DNA of 64,000 nucleotides from JBBROS01 sp965199595. Lineage in GTDB: Bacteria; Pseudomonadota; Alphaproteobacteria; Acetobacterales; Acetobacteraceae. The notes under the pieces are model-generated. The model was not told where the DNA came from and did not search any database. It worked only from the letters and a program-made list of their open reading frames with translations. Within the stretch, counting starts at the first letter, position 1, and each line of letters begins with the position of its first letter. This document shows, piece by piece, positions 34,645 through 43,651 of the stretch. The stretch covers positions 2,294,001-2,358,000 of the forward strand of contig OZ241182.1 in assembly GCA_965199595.1 (NCBI GenBank), written 5' to 3'. A program made the translations under genes and the position numbers.

Positions 34645-36276
34645 ATGACCCAGAATGCCTACCCCTTCATCGCCGCACGCGACCTCTTGTTGGCGCACCG
34701 CACCGACATCGCGACCGCTACGACGGCGTTTCAGTGGCCTTCGCTCACCCGGTTCAATTGGGCGCTCGACTTCTTCGACCCGATGGCCCGGGGCAACGCC
34801 ACCACCGCGCTCCGGCTGATCGGACCCGGCGATCACGACGAGAGCATCTCCTTCTCCGCCCTCTCCGCCCGCTCCAACCAGGTCGCCAACGGATTGCGGG
34901 GTCTGGGTGTTCGCCGGGGCGACCGGGTGCTGCTGTTGCTCGGCAACGTGCGGCCGCTCTGGGAAGCGATGCTGGCCGCCATGAAGCTGGGCGCGGTCGT
35001 GATCCCGGCGACGACCATGCTGACCACGGAGGACCTGCAGGATCGGTTCACCCGCGGCGGCGTGCAGCATGTGATCGCCGATGCCGCCCTCGTCCCCCGC
35101 TTCGACAGCCTGGCCGGAGCCTATACCCGGATCGCCGTCGGCGAGGCCGCGGGCTGGACCAGCTTCGACACGCTCTACGAGGCCAGCGAAGCGTTCACGC
35201 CCGACGGCGTGACCCAGGCCAGCGACCCGCTGCTCCTGTACTTCACCTCTGGCACGACCTCGAAACCCAAGCTGGTGCTGCACAGCCATCAGAGCTACCC
35301 GGTTGGGCATCTGTCCACCATGTACTGGATCGGGGTGCAGCCGGGTGATGTGCACCTCAACATCTCCTCGCCGGGTTGGGCGAAGCATGCGTGGTCCAGC
35401 TTCTTCGCGCCGTGGAACGCCGGGGCGACGATCCTGATCCTGAACCAGGTCCGCTTCGACGCGAAGCATCTGCTGGCCGTGCTGGACCGCTGCCGGGTCA
35501 CCACCTTCTGCGCGCCGCCGACGGTGTGGCGCATGCTGGTGCAGGAGGACCTGACCGCTCACCCCGTTCATCTGCGCGAGGCGGTGGCGGCCGGGGAGCC
35601 GCTGAACCCCGAAGTGATCGACCAGGTGCGGCAGGCGTGGTCGGTGCTGATCCGCGATGGGTATGGACAGACCGAGACCACGCTGCAGATTGCGAACACA
35701 CCGGGCCAGGTGGTGACGCCGGGGTCAATGGGACGGGCTCTGCCGGGCTACCGGGTGGCCTTGCTGGATCCTGACGGCGCACTGGTGGAAGAAGGCGAGA
35801 TCGCCCTCCACCTCGACCCGGCCCCCATCGCGCTCATGCAGGGGTACCTGCTGGAGAACGGCAACGTGCAGCCTGTCACCGGCGACTACTACCGCACCGG
35901 CGATGTGGCGCTGCGCAACCCGGACGGCAGCTTCACCTATGTCGGCCGCGCCGATGACGTGTTCAAATCCAGCGGCTACCGCATCAGTCCCTTCGAGCTG
36001 GAGAGCGTGCTGATCGAACACCCCGCGGTGGCCGAGGCGGCGGTGGTGCCGGTGCCGGACCCGACCCGCACCGCCCTGCCCAAGGCATTCGTCGCATTGG
36101 CCGAGGGGCATGAACCGGACGCGGCGACCGCGGCTTCCATCTTCACCCATCTCCGGGCGCGGCTGGCGCCGTATAAGCGGATCCGGCGGATCGAGTTTGC
36201 AGAACTGCCGAAGACCATCTCCGGCAAGATCCGCCGGGTGGAGCTGCGGCGAGCCGAGGCGAGCCGCACCGGCTGA
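34645..36276 (+). CDS. AMP-forming acyl-CoA ligase
   Basis: A 543-residue ANL-superfamily enzyme that activates a carboxylic acid as acyl-AMP and transfers it to CoA. ATP motif LLYFTSGTTSKPKLVLHSH, A5-type DGYGQTETTLQ, YYRTGDVALRNPDGSFTYVG, hinge GRADDVFKSSGYRISPFELE and catalytic lysine in PKTISGKIRRVELRR. Sequence style is nearest to medium-chain and aryl-CoA ligases (acetyl/benzoate-type ACSM group). No partner genes adjoin, so substrate is open. Confidence 0.9.
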   Translation: MTQNAYPFIAARDLLLAHRTDIATATTAFQWPSLTRFNWALDFFDPMARGNATTALRLIGPGDHDESISFSALSARSNQVANGLRGLGVRRGDRVLLLLGNVRPLWEAMLAAMKLGAVVIPATTMLTTEDLQDRFTRGGVQHVIADAALVPRFDSLAGAYTRIAVGEAAGWTSFDTLYEASEAFTPDGVTQASDPLLLYFTSGTTSKPKLVLHSHQSYPVGHLSTMYWIGVQPGDVHLNISSPGWAKHAWSSFFAPWNAGATILILNQVRFDAKHLLAVLDRCRVTTFCAPPTVWRMLVQEDLTAHPVHLREAVAAGEPLNPEVIDQVRQAWSVLIRDGYGQTETTLQIANTPGQVVTPGSMGRALPGYRVALLDPDGALVEEGEIALHLDPAPIALMQGYLLENGNVQPVTGDYYRTGDVALRNPDGSFTYVGRADDVFKSSGYRISPFELESVLIEHPAVAEAAVVPVPDPTRTALPKAFVALAEGHEPDAATAASIFTHLRARLAPYKRIRRIEFAELPKTISGKIRRVELRRAEASRTG

Positions 36277-36459
36277 CAGCCCTGCATCCGCCGAATTCGT
36301 CGAAGAGTATGGCAACAGCTGAGTCTCGTAGCGGATTTGGTGCTGGACCGTATCGTCACTCGCGTGTGACGCTGGTGTTATATGACCTGACAGCCTTGGG
36401 TTTTTAGGGTAGTGTCGAATCGAAGAGTTGAGTCGCTTCTCCAGGATTGGATCATCAGG

Positions 36460-37668
36460 ATGTTTCGCCGCACCGTCAGCCTGTCCTCCGCAGCCGCCGT
36501 GATCGCCTTGGGCATCGCTGTGCCGGAGGCCCGGGCCAGCATCTTCAGCTCTTCGGAATTGAGCTATGACAATGCGTTGCTGAGCCAGTTCAACCTCGTG
36601 ACGTTGAATACGCCCACGACTGCCGGTGGTGCTCCCACCACGGCAAACCTGGGCTCCGTTGGCGGACGCGCGATCATCGGCGGCAACGCGACGTTCAGCG
36701 GATCGCCGAACGTCTGCACGGTCAACTGCAGCGCGAACGCGGCGAACTCCATCGACTCAAGCGGTGCCAAATTCGGCGCGCTGACCGTGTTCGGGAACCT
36801 GGTCACGCCTGGAAGCAGCTCGAACTACGCAGCGCTGAACGTTGGCGGCGGTGACGTGTCGGTGAGGGGTACCTCAAACGGCAACGTGGTCATGAATAAC
36901 CGAAGTGGTGCCACGGGCAGCTTCCGCATCAGCGGATCGGCGCAGAACTCGACCAACGTCGCCAACGCCACGGGGATCAAGACCACTCAGAGCACGTTCG
37001 CCGGCGGCTCATACACCTACAACACGTCACTTGGTTTGGTCACCGGCAATGGCACGACGCCACAGGTCAGCCAGACCATGGCGTCGGTGTTCCCGTTCGG
37101 CACCGCATACCAGACGCAGGTCAAGACCTTGGCGACAGGCATAGCCAGTCTGCCCGGCACACGGGGTGTCTCGGCACAGACCCTCACCGTCGGCACCAAT
37201 GTCTTCTTCACCGCGAGCAACGACTACTCCTACGCCGGGAAGAACTACGGCGTCATCACCACGACCGTGGCGGACCTTGCGGCGCAAACGAGCTTCAAGG
37301 GCATCAACAACAACGGCAACGACGCCACCCTCGTGATCGTCCGCGGTGATGGCGCCAACTATACGCTGCCGACGCTGGGCAGCTATGCCAACTCCAGTCG
37401 CGTGATCTTCGACTTCGTGGATGCCACCACCCTGAAGTTCGGCGGCGCCTGGGCCGGGAGCATCCTGGCGCCTCTCGCCACCATCACGATGGGCAGCACC
37501 TTCGACGGCTCGGTGATCGTCAACAACATCACCCAGAGCCAGGCACTCTACTCGGCCAACCTGTTCAATGGCGACCTCACGGGCCTGATCCCGGAGCCGG
37601 CCTCCCTCGCGCTGCTGGGTGCCGGTATCGTGGCGGCGGGCCTGATCCGCCGGCGCCGACGCAAGTAG
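36460..37668 (+). CDS. Choice-of-anchor A family protein with PEP-CTERM anchor
   Basis: A 402-residue exported protein. The signal peptide is SAAAVIALGIAVPEARA. The mature part is Gly/Ser/Asn/Thr-rich and beta-helical in character, with the choice-of-anchor A pattern (FNLVTLNTPTT, GGRAIIGGNATFSG, WAGSILAPLATITMGSTFDG). It ends in a sorting tail IPEPASLALLGAGI, a hydrophobic helix and RRRRRK, the exosortase recognition layout. It is expected to be cleaved by an exosortase and released or anchored with exopolysaccharide; no exosortase is in the window. ATG 36460 gives the best leader. Confidence 0.88.
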   Translation: MFRRTVSLSSAAAVIALGIAVPEARASIFSSSELSYDNALLSQFNLVTLNTPTTAGGAPTTANLGSVGGRAIIGGNATFSGSPNVCTVNCSANAANSIDSSGAKFGALTVFGNLVTPGSSSNYAALNVGGGDVSVRGTSNGNVVMNNRSGATGSFRISGSAQNSTNVANATGIKTTQSTFAGGSYTYNTSLGLVTGNGTTPQVSQTMASVFPFGTAYQTQVKTLATGIASLPGTRGVSAQTLTVGTNVFFTASNDYSYAGKNYGVITTTVADLAAQTSFKGINNNGNDATLVIVRGDGANYTLPTLGSYANSSRVIFDFVDATTLKFGGAWAGSILAPLATITMGSTFDGSVIVNNITQSQALYSANLFNGDLTGLIPEPASLALLGAGIVAAGLIRRRRRK

Positions 37669-37669
37669 G

Positions 37670-38632
37670 TCACGGCACCAGGTTGTGCGGGGTGCGGCCG
37701 TCCAGCACGGCGCGGATCCCGTCCAGCACAAGATGACCCATGGCAGTCCGGGTCGCGTGCGTCGCGCTGCCGAGATGGGGGAGCAGGACGACGTTCCCGA
37801 ATGAGTGATAGGCCGGGTTGACGTTCGGCTCGTCGGCGTAGACATCGAGGCCCGCGCCAGCCACCTGGCCGGATCGCAGCGCCTCCATCAGCGCCTCATC
37901 ATCCACCAGGGTGCCGCGCGCGGTGTTCGCGACAATGGCGCCGCGGGGCAGCAGGGCGATACGCGCCGCATTCAGCCAATGCCGGGTTCTGTCGCCGCCG
38001 GGGGCGTGGAGCGAGAGCACGTCGCTGCCGGCGAGGAACTTTGCCTCATCGGCTTCATACGTCGCACCGCCCTCCTGCTCCGGCGGCAGTCGGTTCCGGT
38101 TATGGTAGTGCACCGCCATGTCGAACCCCTGCGCCATCCGCGCCAGCTCGCGCCCGATGCGCCCCATGCCGAAGATGCCCAGCCGCCGGCCCGACACCTG
38201 TATGCCCAGCATCTGCGTCGGCGCCCAGCCCGCCCATGCCCCGCTCCGCACCAGCCGCTCGCCCTCCCCGGCGCGCCGGGCCGCCGCCAGGATCAGCAGC
38301 ATCGCGCATTCTGCCGTCGCCACGCTCAGCACATCCGGCGTGTTGACCAGGGCGATGCCCCGCTGCTTCAGGGCGGCCACGTCGATATGGTCGAAGCCCA
38401 CGCTGAAGGTGCCGATCACGCGAACCGTCTCCGGCAGCGCGCGGATCACGCTGCCATCCAGCTTCTCAGCTGGACAACACAGCACCGCCGCGGCCCCGGC
38501 GGCGCCCGCCAGGATCTCCGCACCGCTGATCGTATGGTCGTCGGCGCTGAGCCGCGCCTCGAACTCGGCCGTGGCTCGCGCCTCGACTCCGGGCGGCAGC
38601 CGCCGCGTGACCAGCAGGATATGTTTCGGCAT
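37670..38632 (-). CDS. D-2-hydroxyacid dehydrogenase (glyoxylate reductase-like)
   Basis: A 320-residue NAD(P)-dependent reductase. It shows GTFSVGFDHIDVAALKQRGI, VNTPDVLSVATAECAMLLIL, the nucleotide site LGIFGMGRIGRELARMA, the Arg in IVANTARGTLVDDEAL, the Glu in VYADEPNVNP and the His in VVLLPHLGSATHATR. Likely reduces glyoxylate or hydroxypyruvate. ATG 38632 has GGAG six bases upstream; a GTG one codon earlier is less likely. Confidence 0.92.
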   Translation of the reverse strand: MPKHILLVTRRLPPGVEARATAEFEARLSADDHTISGAEILAGAAGAAAVLCCPAEKLDGSVIRALPETVRVIGTFSVGFDHIDVAALKQRGIALVNTPDVLSVATAECAMLLILAAARRAGEGERLVRSGAWAGWAPTQMLGIQVSGRRLGIFGMGRIGRELARMAQGFDMAVHYHNRNRLPPEQEGGATYEADEAKFLAGSDVLSLHAPGGDRTRHWLNAARIALLPRGAIVANTARGTLVDDEALMEALRSGQVAGAGLDVYADEPNVNPAYHSFGNVVLLPHLGSATHATRTAMGHLVLDGIRAVLDGRTPHNLVP

Positions 38633-38718
38633 CACAATCTCCCCAGCCGGGCAGGTCTGGTTTCGCGCTCATGATGGCCGGGGTTGCCGAGCGGCGAAAG
38701 GGGTAGCACCCTGCCGCG

Positions 38719-40785
38719 ATGCAGCACGCCCGCCTCGCCGTCGATATCGGCGGCACCTTCACCGACCTTGCTCTCGAACACGGGCCGCAGCGCACCACCA
38801 TGAAGGTGCTGACCACGCCCACCGAGCCGGAACGCGGGGTGCTCGACGGCATCGCCGCCATCCTGAAGCAGGCCGGGCTCAGCCCCGGCGCGGTCGGGAT
38901 CCTGGTGCATGGCACCACCCTGGCCACCAACGCGATCATCGAGCGCAAGGGCGCCCGCACCGCTTTGGTGACAACCGAGGGCTTCCGCGACGTGCTCGCC
39001 CTGGGCAATGAGAGCCGCTACGACCAGTATGACCTCGGCATCACCCTGCCGCAACCGCTGGTGCCTCGCCATCTCCGCCTGCCCGTGCCGGAGCGGCTCG
39101 ACAACCTCGGCGCCGTGCTGCTGCCGCTCGACGAGGGCGCGGTGCAGGCCCTGGTTCCCGTCCTGCAGCAGGAGGGTGTGGAGAGCATCGCCATCGGCTA
39201 TCTCCACAGCTTCACCAACCCGGCTCATGAGCGCCGCACCCGCGACATCCTCGCCGCCGCCCTGCCCGGCCTGCCGATCAGCCTCAGCTCCGAGGTCTCG
39301 CCCGAGATGCGGGAATGGGAGCGGTTCAGCACCACCGCCGCCAATGCCTACGTGCAGCCGCTGATCGCGGGCTATCTGGGCCGCCTCGAAGCCGGCCTGC
39401 GCGCCATGGGCCTGCACGCCCCGGTGTTCCTGATGCTGTCGGGCGGCGGCCTCACCACCATCGAGACCGCGCGGCGCTTCCCCATCCGCCTGGTCGAGAG
39501 CGGCCCGGCCGGTGGCGCCATCTTTGCCGCCGACATCGCCCGGCAGTGCGGGCTGAACCAGGTGCTCAGCTTCGACATGGGCGGCACCACCGCCAAGGTC
39601 TGCCTGGTCGACGACTTCCACCCCCAGGCCTCCCGCACCTTCGAGGTTGCCCGGGTCGGCCGGTTCAAGCGCGGCTCCGGCCTGCCGCTGCGCATCCCGG
39701 TGATCGAGATGGTCGAGATCGGCGCCGGCGGCGGCAGCCTGGCGCATGTCGACGGCTTGGGCCGCATCGGCGTCGGCCCCGAAAGCGCCGGCGCCGACCC
39801 CGGCCCGGCCTGTTACGGCCGCGGCGGCCAGCACCCAGCCGTGACCGACGCCAACCTGGCGCTCGGCCGTTACGAACCCGCCCGTTTCGCCGGCGGCTCC
39901 ATGGCGCTGGACGAACCCGCGGCACACGCCGCCCTCATGCGGGCCATCGGCGGCCCGCTCGGCCTCGAGCCCGGCATGGCGGCCCTGGGTGTGGTGGAGA
40001 TGGTGGACGAGAACATGGCCAACGCCGCCCGGGTGCATGCGATCGAGAGCGGCAAGACCTACGCCGGCCGCACCCTGATCGCCTTTGGCGGCGGCGGCCC
40101 CGTCCATGGCTACCGTGTGGCGGAAAAGGTCGGCATCGACCGCGTCCTGGTGCCGATCGGCGCCGGTGTCGGCAGCGCCATCGGCTTCCTGCGTGCGCCC
40201 GTCGGCTACGAGGTGGTGCGCAGCCTGTACCAACGCCTGGGCACCTTCGACGCCGCCGCGGTCAGCGCCCTGCTGGCCGATATGACGGCCGAGGCGATGG
40301 CCGTGGTGGATCAGGGCCGCTTCGGCGCACCCACCCAGGAGAGCCGCATCGCCTTCATGCGCTACGTTGGCCAGGGTCATGAGATCCCCGTCGTGCTGCC
40401 GGTGCGCGACCTGGTGGAAGCCGACATCGCCCCGCTGCGGACAGCCTTCGACGAGGCCTACGCCCGGTTCTACGACCGCCCGGTGCCGGGCTCGGATGTC
40501 GAGGTGATGGGCTATGCCATCACCGTCGCCACCGTGCCGGACCCGGCGGCCCAGGCTGCCCCGCCCAAGCCCCGGCCCAGCCCGCCACGGCACCAGAAGG
40601 TGCGCGACACCGCCACGGCGCTGGTGGCTGACTGGCTGGTGATCGACCGCACCAGCCTCGCCGTCGGCGCCACCGTCCCAGGCCCGGCCATCATCGCCGA
40701 GGACGAGACCAGCACCCTGGTCGGCCCCGGCTGGACCGCCGCCGTGGATGAACGCGGCTACCTCGACCTGCGGAGGCGCCCATGA
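38719..40785 (+). CDS. hyuA: Hydantoinase/oxoprolinase subunit A
   Basis: A 688-residue ATP-dependent subunit. It has the N-terminal ATPase motif RLAVDIGGTFTDLALEH, VHGTTLATNAIIERKGART, the second motif VLSFDMGGTTAKVCLV and ESAGADPGPACYGRGG. With HyuB it hydrolyses 5-membered lactams such as 5-oxoproline or N-methylhydantoin; related pairs carboxylate acetone or acetophenone. Substrate cannot be told from sequence. It starts at ATG, diverges from the dehydrogenase, and overlaps hyuB by four bases. Confidence 0.92.
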   Translation: MQHARLAVDIGGTFTDLALEHGPQRTTMKVLTTPTEPERGVLDGIAAILKQAGLSPGAVGILVHGTTLATNAIIERKGARTALVTTEGFRDVLALGNESRYDQYDLGITLPQPLVPRHLRLPVPERLDNLGAVLLPLDEGAVQALVPVLQQEGVESIAIGYLHSFTNPAHERRTRDILAAALPGLPISLSSEVSPEMREWERFSTTAANAYVQPLIAGYLGRLEAGLRAMGLHAPVFLMLSGGGLTTIETARRFPIRLVESGPAGGAIFAADIARQCGLNQVLSFDMGGTTAKVCLVDDFHPQASRTFEVARVGRFKRGSGLPLRIPVIEMVEIGAGGGSLAHVDGLGRIGVGPESAGADPGPACYGRGGQHPAVTDANLALGRYEPARFAGGSMALDEPAAHAALMRAIGGPLGLEPGMAALGVVEMVDENMANAARVHAIESGKTYAGRTLIAFGGGGPVHGYRVAEKVGIDRVLVPIGAGVGSAIGFLRAPVGYEVVRSLYQRLGTFDAAAVSALLADMTAEAMAVVDQGRFGAPTQESRIAFMRYVGQGHEIPVVLPVRDLVEADIAPLRTAFDEAYARFYDRPVPGSDVEVMGYAITVATVPDPAAQAAPPKPRPSPPRHQKVRDTATALVADWLVIDRTSLAVGATVPGPAIIAEDETSTLVGPGWTAAVDERGYLDLRRRP

Positions 40786-42428
40786 GCAATGCGACCAACG
40801 ATGCCCCGGTCAACAACGCCTTGGCCGACATCCAGCGGCAGGTGATGTGGAACCGCCTGCTGGCCGTGGTGGAGGAGCAGGCGCAGACCATGATCCGCAC
40901 CGCCTTCAGCACCACGGTGCGCGAAGCCGGCGACCTCTCCGCAGGCATCTTCGACCTGCAGGGCCGCATGTTGGCGCAGGCCGTCACGGGCACGCCGGGC
41001 CATGTGAACAGCATGATGGAGAGCGTTCTTCACTTCCTGCGTAAGTTCCCGGCCGTGACGTTGCAGGACGGTGACCACCTGATCACCAACGATCCGTGGC
41101 TGGGCACTGGCCACCTGCACGACCTGACTGTCGTCACACCCGCCTTCCACCGCGGCAAGCTGGTGGCGCTGTTCGCGAACACCGCGCACGTGATCGACGT
41201 GGGGGGCCTCGGCATGGGACCCGAGGGCCGCAGCGTGTTCGAGGAAGGCCTCTTCATCCCAATCGTGAAGTGCTTCCAGGCCGGCAAGCCCAACGAGACC
41301 TTCTTCGACTTCCTGCGCGCCGGCACCCGCCTCCCGGTCGAGCTGGAGGGCGACGTCTACTCCCTGTGTGCCTGCAACGAGGCCGGGGCCAGGCGCCTGG
41401 TGCAGATGCTGGACGAGTTCCGGCTGGACGGTATCGACGCCCTGGCCGACTTCATCCTGGACAGCAGCCATCGCGCCACCCTGGCCGAAATCGCCAAGCT
41501 GCCGCCAGGCACGTTCTCCGCGGAGATCTGGTCGGACGGCTATGAGGTTCCGGTCCGGCTGGCGGCCGCCATGACCATCGGGGCGCAGGAGATCACGGTG
41601 GATTTCGCCGGCACCTCACCGGTCTCGGGCCGCGGCATCAACGTGCCGGCGGCCTATACCCGGGCGTATTCGTGCTTCGGCATCAAGTGCGTCGTTGCCC
41701 CCGCCATCCCGAACAACACCGCCAGCCTGGCGCCGTTCAGGATGCGCATTCCCGAAGGCTGCATCCTGAACGCCCCCCGGCCCCGCGCGGTCAGCGTGCG
41801 GCACGTCGTCGGGCAGTTGCTGCCGGACCTGATGATGGGCTGCCTGCACCAGGCCGTGCCGGACCGGGTGACGGCCGAGGGCTCCTCCTGTCTCTGGAAC
41901 CCGCCGCTGCGGGGCGGCGCCATCGTCAGCGGCCCGGAGTCGCCGCTGCCGGATTTCGAGGTCATCACCTTCAACTCGGGCGGCACCGGGGCACGGCCGG
42001 GCCAGGACGGGCTGGACGGCACGGCATTCCCCTCCGGCGTTCGCACCATGCCGGTGGAGGCGACCGAGAACGTCGCGCCGGTTATCTTCTGGCGCAAGGA
42101 GCTTCGGCCCGGCAGTGGCGGCGCCGGCCGCACCCGCGGCGGCATGGGCCAGATCATGGAGATCGGCGCCAAGGGCGAGGCCGAGTTCGCCTGCAATGCC
42201 GTGTTCGACCGTGTCGCCCATGCGCCAAAGGGACGCGAGGGCGGGGGTGATGGCGCAGCGGGCCGGGTTTACCTTAAAAGCGGCACCACCCTGCGCACAA
42301 AGGGCTACCAGACCATACCGGCCGGCGATCGCCTGGTGCTGGAACTGCCGGGCGGCGGCGGCCTGGGCCCGGTCGCCGAACGGGATCCGGCCCTGACGGA
42401 ACGGGACCAAAGGGACGGGCTGATCTGA
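40782..42428 (+). CDS. hyuB: Hydantoinase/oxoprolinase subunit B
   Basis: A 548-residue partner of HyuA. It shows the family start IQRQVMWNRLLAVVEEQAQT, AFSTTVREAGDLSAGIFDLQ, LITNDPWLGTGHLHDLTVVT, VDFAGTSPVSGRGINVPAAY and the glycine-rich end LVLELPGGGGLGPVAERDP. ATG in an ATGA overlap with hyuA, so the two subunits should be made in equal amounts. Confidence 0.93.
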   Translation: MSNATNDAPVNNALADIQRQVMWNRLLAVVEEQAQTMIRTAFSTTVREAGDLSAGIFDLQGRMLAQAVTGTPGHVNSMMESVLHFLRKFPAVTLQDGDHLITNDPWLGTGHLHDLTVVTPAFHRGKLVALFANTAHVIDVGGLGMGPEGRSVFEEGLFIPIVKCFQAGKPNETFFDFLRAGTRLPVELEGDVYSLCACNEAGARRLVQMLDEFRLDGIDALADFILDSSHRATLAEIAKLPPGTFSAEIWSDGYEVPVRLAAAMTIGAQEITVDFAGTSPVSGRGINVPAAYTRAYSCFGIKCVVAPAIPNNTASLAPFRMRIPEGCILNAPRPRAVSVRHVVGQLLPDLMMGCLHQAVPDRVTAEGSSCLWNPPLRGGAIVSGPESPLPDFEVITFNSGGTGARPGQDGLDGTAFPSGVRTMPVEATENVAPVIFWRKELRPGSGGAGRTRGGMGQIMEIGAKGEAEFACNAVFDRVAHAPKGREGGGDGAAGRVYLKSGTTLRTKGYQTIPAGDRLVLELPGGGGLGPVAERDPALTERDQRDGLI

Positions 42429-42527
42429 TCCGCGCCGTGGCAATTCGGCAACTCGTTTTTTGCTAAGTGTGACACATGCGCCATATCATTTGCGCGGTGT
42501 TGAAGCAGGGTAGATGATTGCCGGGTT

Positions 42528-42545
42528 CGGGACCTTCGTGTCCCG
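42528..42545 (+). repeat. Small hairpin in leader of Met/His-rich gene
   Basis: CGGGAC (42528-42533) pairs with GTCCCG (42540-42545) around the loop CTTCGT, 28 bases ahead of the downstream ATG. It could influence mRNA stability or translation; its role is unproven. Confidence 0.35.
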
Positions 42546-42573
42546 CAAGACTCTTGCATCCGAGAGATATCCG

Positions 42574-42954
42574 ATGACCCGTCTCCTCACCTCCATCACC
42601 GCCGCGGCGCTCCTGTTCGCCGTCGGCACCGGCGCCCAGGCGCAGATGTCCCCCGCCCCGAACGCGACCGCCCCGGCGAACCCGGCCATGTCCGGCACCG
42701 CCATGCAGCGCGGCGCGGCTCCGGCGCCGATGCCCGCACCCATGCCCGCACCGATGTCGGCGCCCGCCGCGCCCATGACCGCCAAGCCGATGCACGCCCG
42801 CCGCCACATGGCCACCAAGCCGATGGCCGGTCACCACATGGGCCGCACCGGCCACACGGGCCGCATGCAGCATACGGCTCCGCGTGAGGCCGGTTCGGCG
42901 TCTGTCGACCAGCTGAACGAGCAGAGCCTCGCCCGCGCCCGCGCCGGTCAGTAA
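42574..42954 (+). CDS. Met/His-rich secreted small protein
   Basis: A 126-residue protein with a signal peptide (LLTSITAAALLFAVGTGAQA). The mature part is low-complexity: repeats of PAPMPAPM, then HARRHMATKPMAGHHMGRTG and MQHTA, rich in methionine and histidine. That composition could bind copper or another soft metal, but this is inference only. ATG 42574 fits the leader; an upstream frame adds an unlikely 20 residues. Followed by a strong palindrome. Confidence 0.72.
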   Translation: MTRLLTSITAAALLFAVGTGAQAQMSPAPNATAPANPAMSGTAMQRGAAPAPMPAPMPAPMSAPAAPMTAKPMHARRHMATKPMAGHHMGRTGHTGRMQHTAPREAGSASVDQLNEQSLARARAGQ

Positions 42955-42962
42955 ACACCGGA

Positions 42963-42992
42963 TCAGCCCTGTTCCCGCGGGAACAGGGCTGA
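42963..42992. terminator. 30-base perfect palindrome after Met/His-rich gene
   Basis: Two 15-base arms, TCAGCCCTGTTCCCG and CGGGAACAGGGCTGA, meet without a spacer, starting eight bases after the stop. In RNA it folds into a strong hairpin, so it is probably a terminator, though no T tract follows. As DNA it is also a perfect twofold site that a dimeric regulator of the flavin reductase gene, 26 bases downstream, could bind. Confidence 0.6.
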
Positions 42993-43018
42993 ACGCTGCA
43001 GCCTACGGATGGCGTGCG

Positions 43019-43648
43019 ATGTTGTTTGACTTTGCCAACCTCTCACCCATCGACCGCTACAAGCTTCTGGTCGCGACCGTGGTGCCGCGCCCGATCGCCT
43101 GGGTGGTGACGCAGTCTCCCTCCGGCCTGCTCAACGCCGCGCCATACTCCTTCTTCAATGTCCTGAGCGGCGATCCACCCCTGGTCGCCATCGGCATCGG
43201 CGGCCGCATGCCCGGTGACGTGAAGGATACCGGCGGCAACATCCGCACCACCGGCGAGTTCGTCGTGAACCTGGTCGACGTGGCCACGGCGGATGCGATG
43301 AACATCACCGCGATCGATTTCCCGCCCGATGTGGACGAGATCGCCCAGGCCGGGCTGACGACCCTGCCGAGCACGAAGGTGAAGCCGCCACGCATCGCGG
43401 AGAGCCCGGTCGCCATCGAATGCGAGCGGTTCATCACGCTCGAAGTCGGTCCGGAGCGCGCCCTGGTGCTGGGCCGCGTGCTGGCGATGCACATCAAGGA
43501 CGAAGCCGTGATGGACCCGGCGCGCTGCTACATCGATACCCCGAAGCTGGACCTGATCGGCCGCATGGCTGGTGCCGGCGGCTATGTGCGCACAACCGAC
43601 CGCTTCGAGTTGCCGCGCATTCCGCTCGAGACCTGGACGTTCAGGTAG
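43019..43648 (+). CDS. Flavin reductase-like (FMN-binding split barrel) protein
   Basis: A 209-residue protein of the flavin-reductase-like domain family. It contains YKLLVATVVPRPIAWVVTQS, LNAAPYSFFNVLSGDPPLVA, VKDTGGNIRTTGEFVVNLVD and AVMDPARCYIDTPKLDLIGR. Members bind FMN and reduce flavin for oxygenases or act alone; the partner is not evident here. Its stop is three bases from that of the convergent DNA ligase. Confidence 0.88.
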   Translation: MLFDFANLSPIDRYKLLVATVVPRPIAWVVTQSPSGLLNAAPYSFFNVLSGDPPLVAIGIGGRMPGDVKDTGGNIRTTGEFVVNLVDVATADAMNITAIDFPPDVDEIAQAGLTTLPSTKVKPPRIAESPVAIECERFITLEVGPERALVLGRVLAMHIKDEAVMDPARCYIDTPKLDLIGRMAGAGGYVRTTDRFELPRIPLETWTFR

Positions 43649-43651
43649 AGC

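Noticed and set aside
38632..40593. A long leftward frame opposite hyuA
   Set aside because: hyuA has strong family motifs in the other strand; the frame has none.
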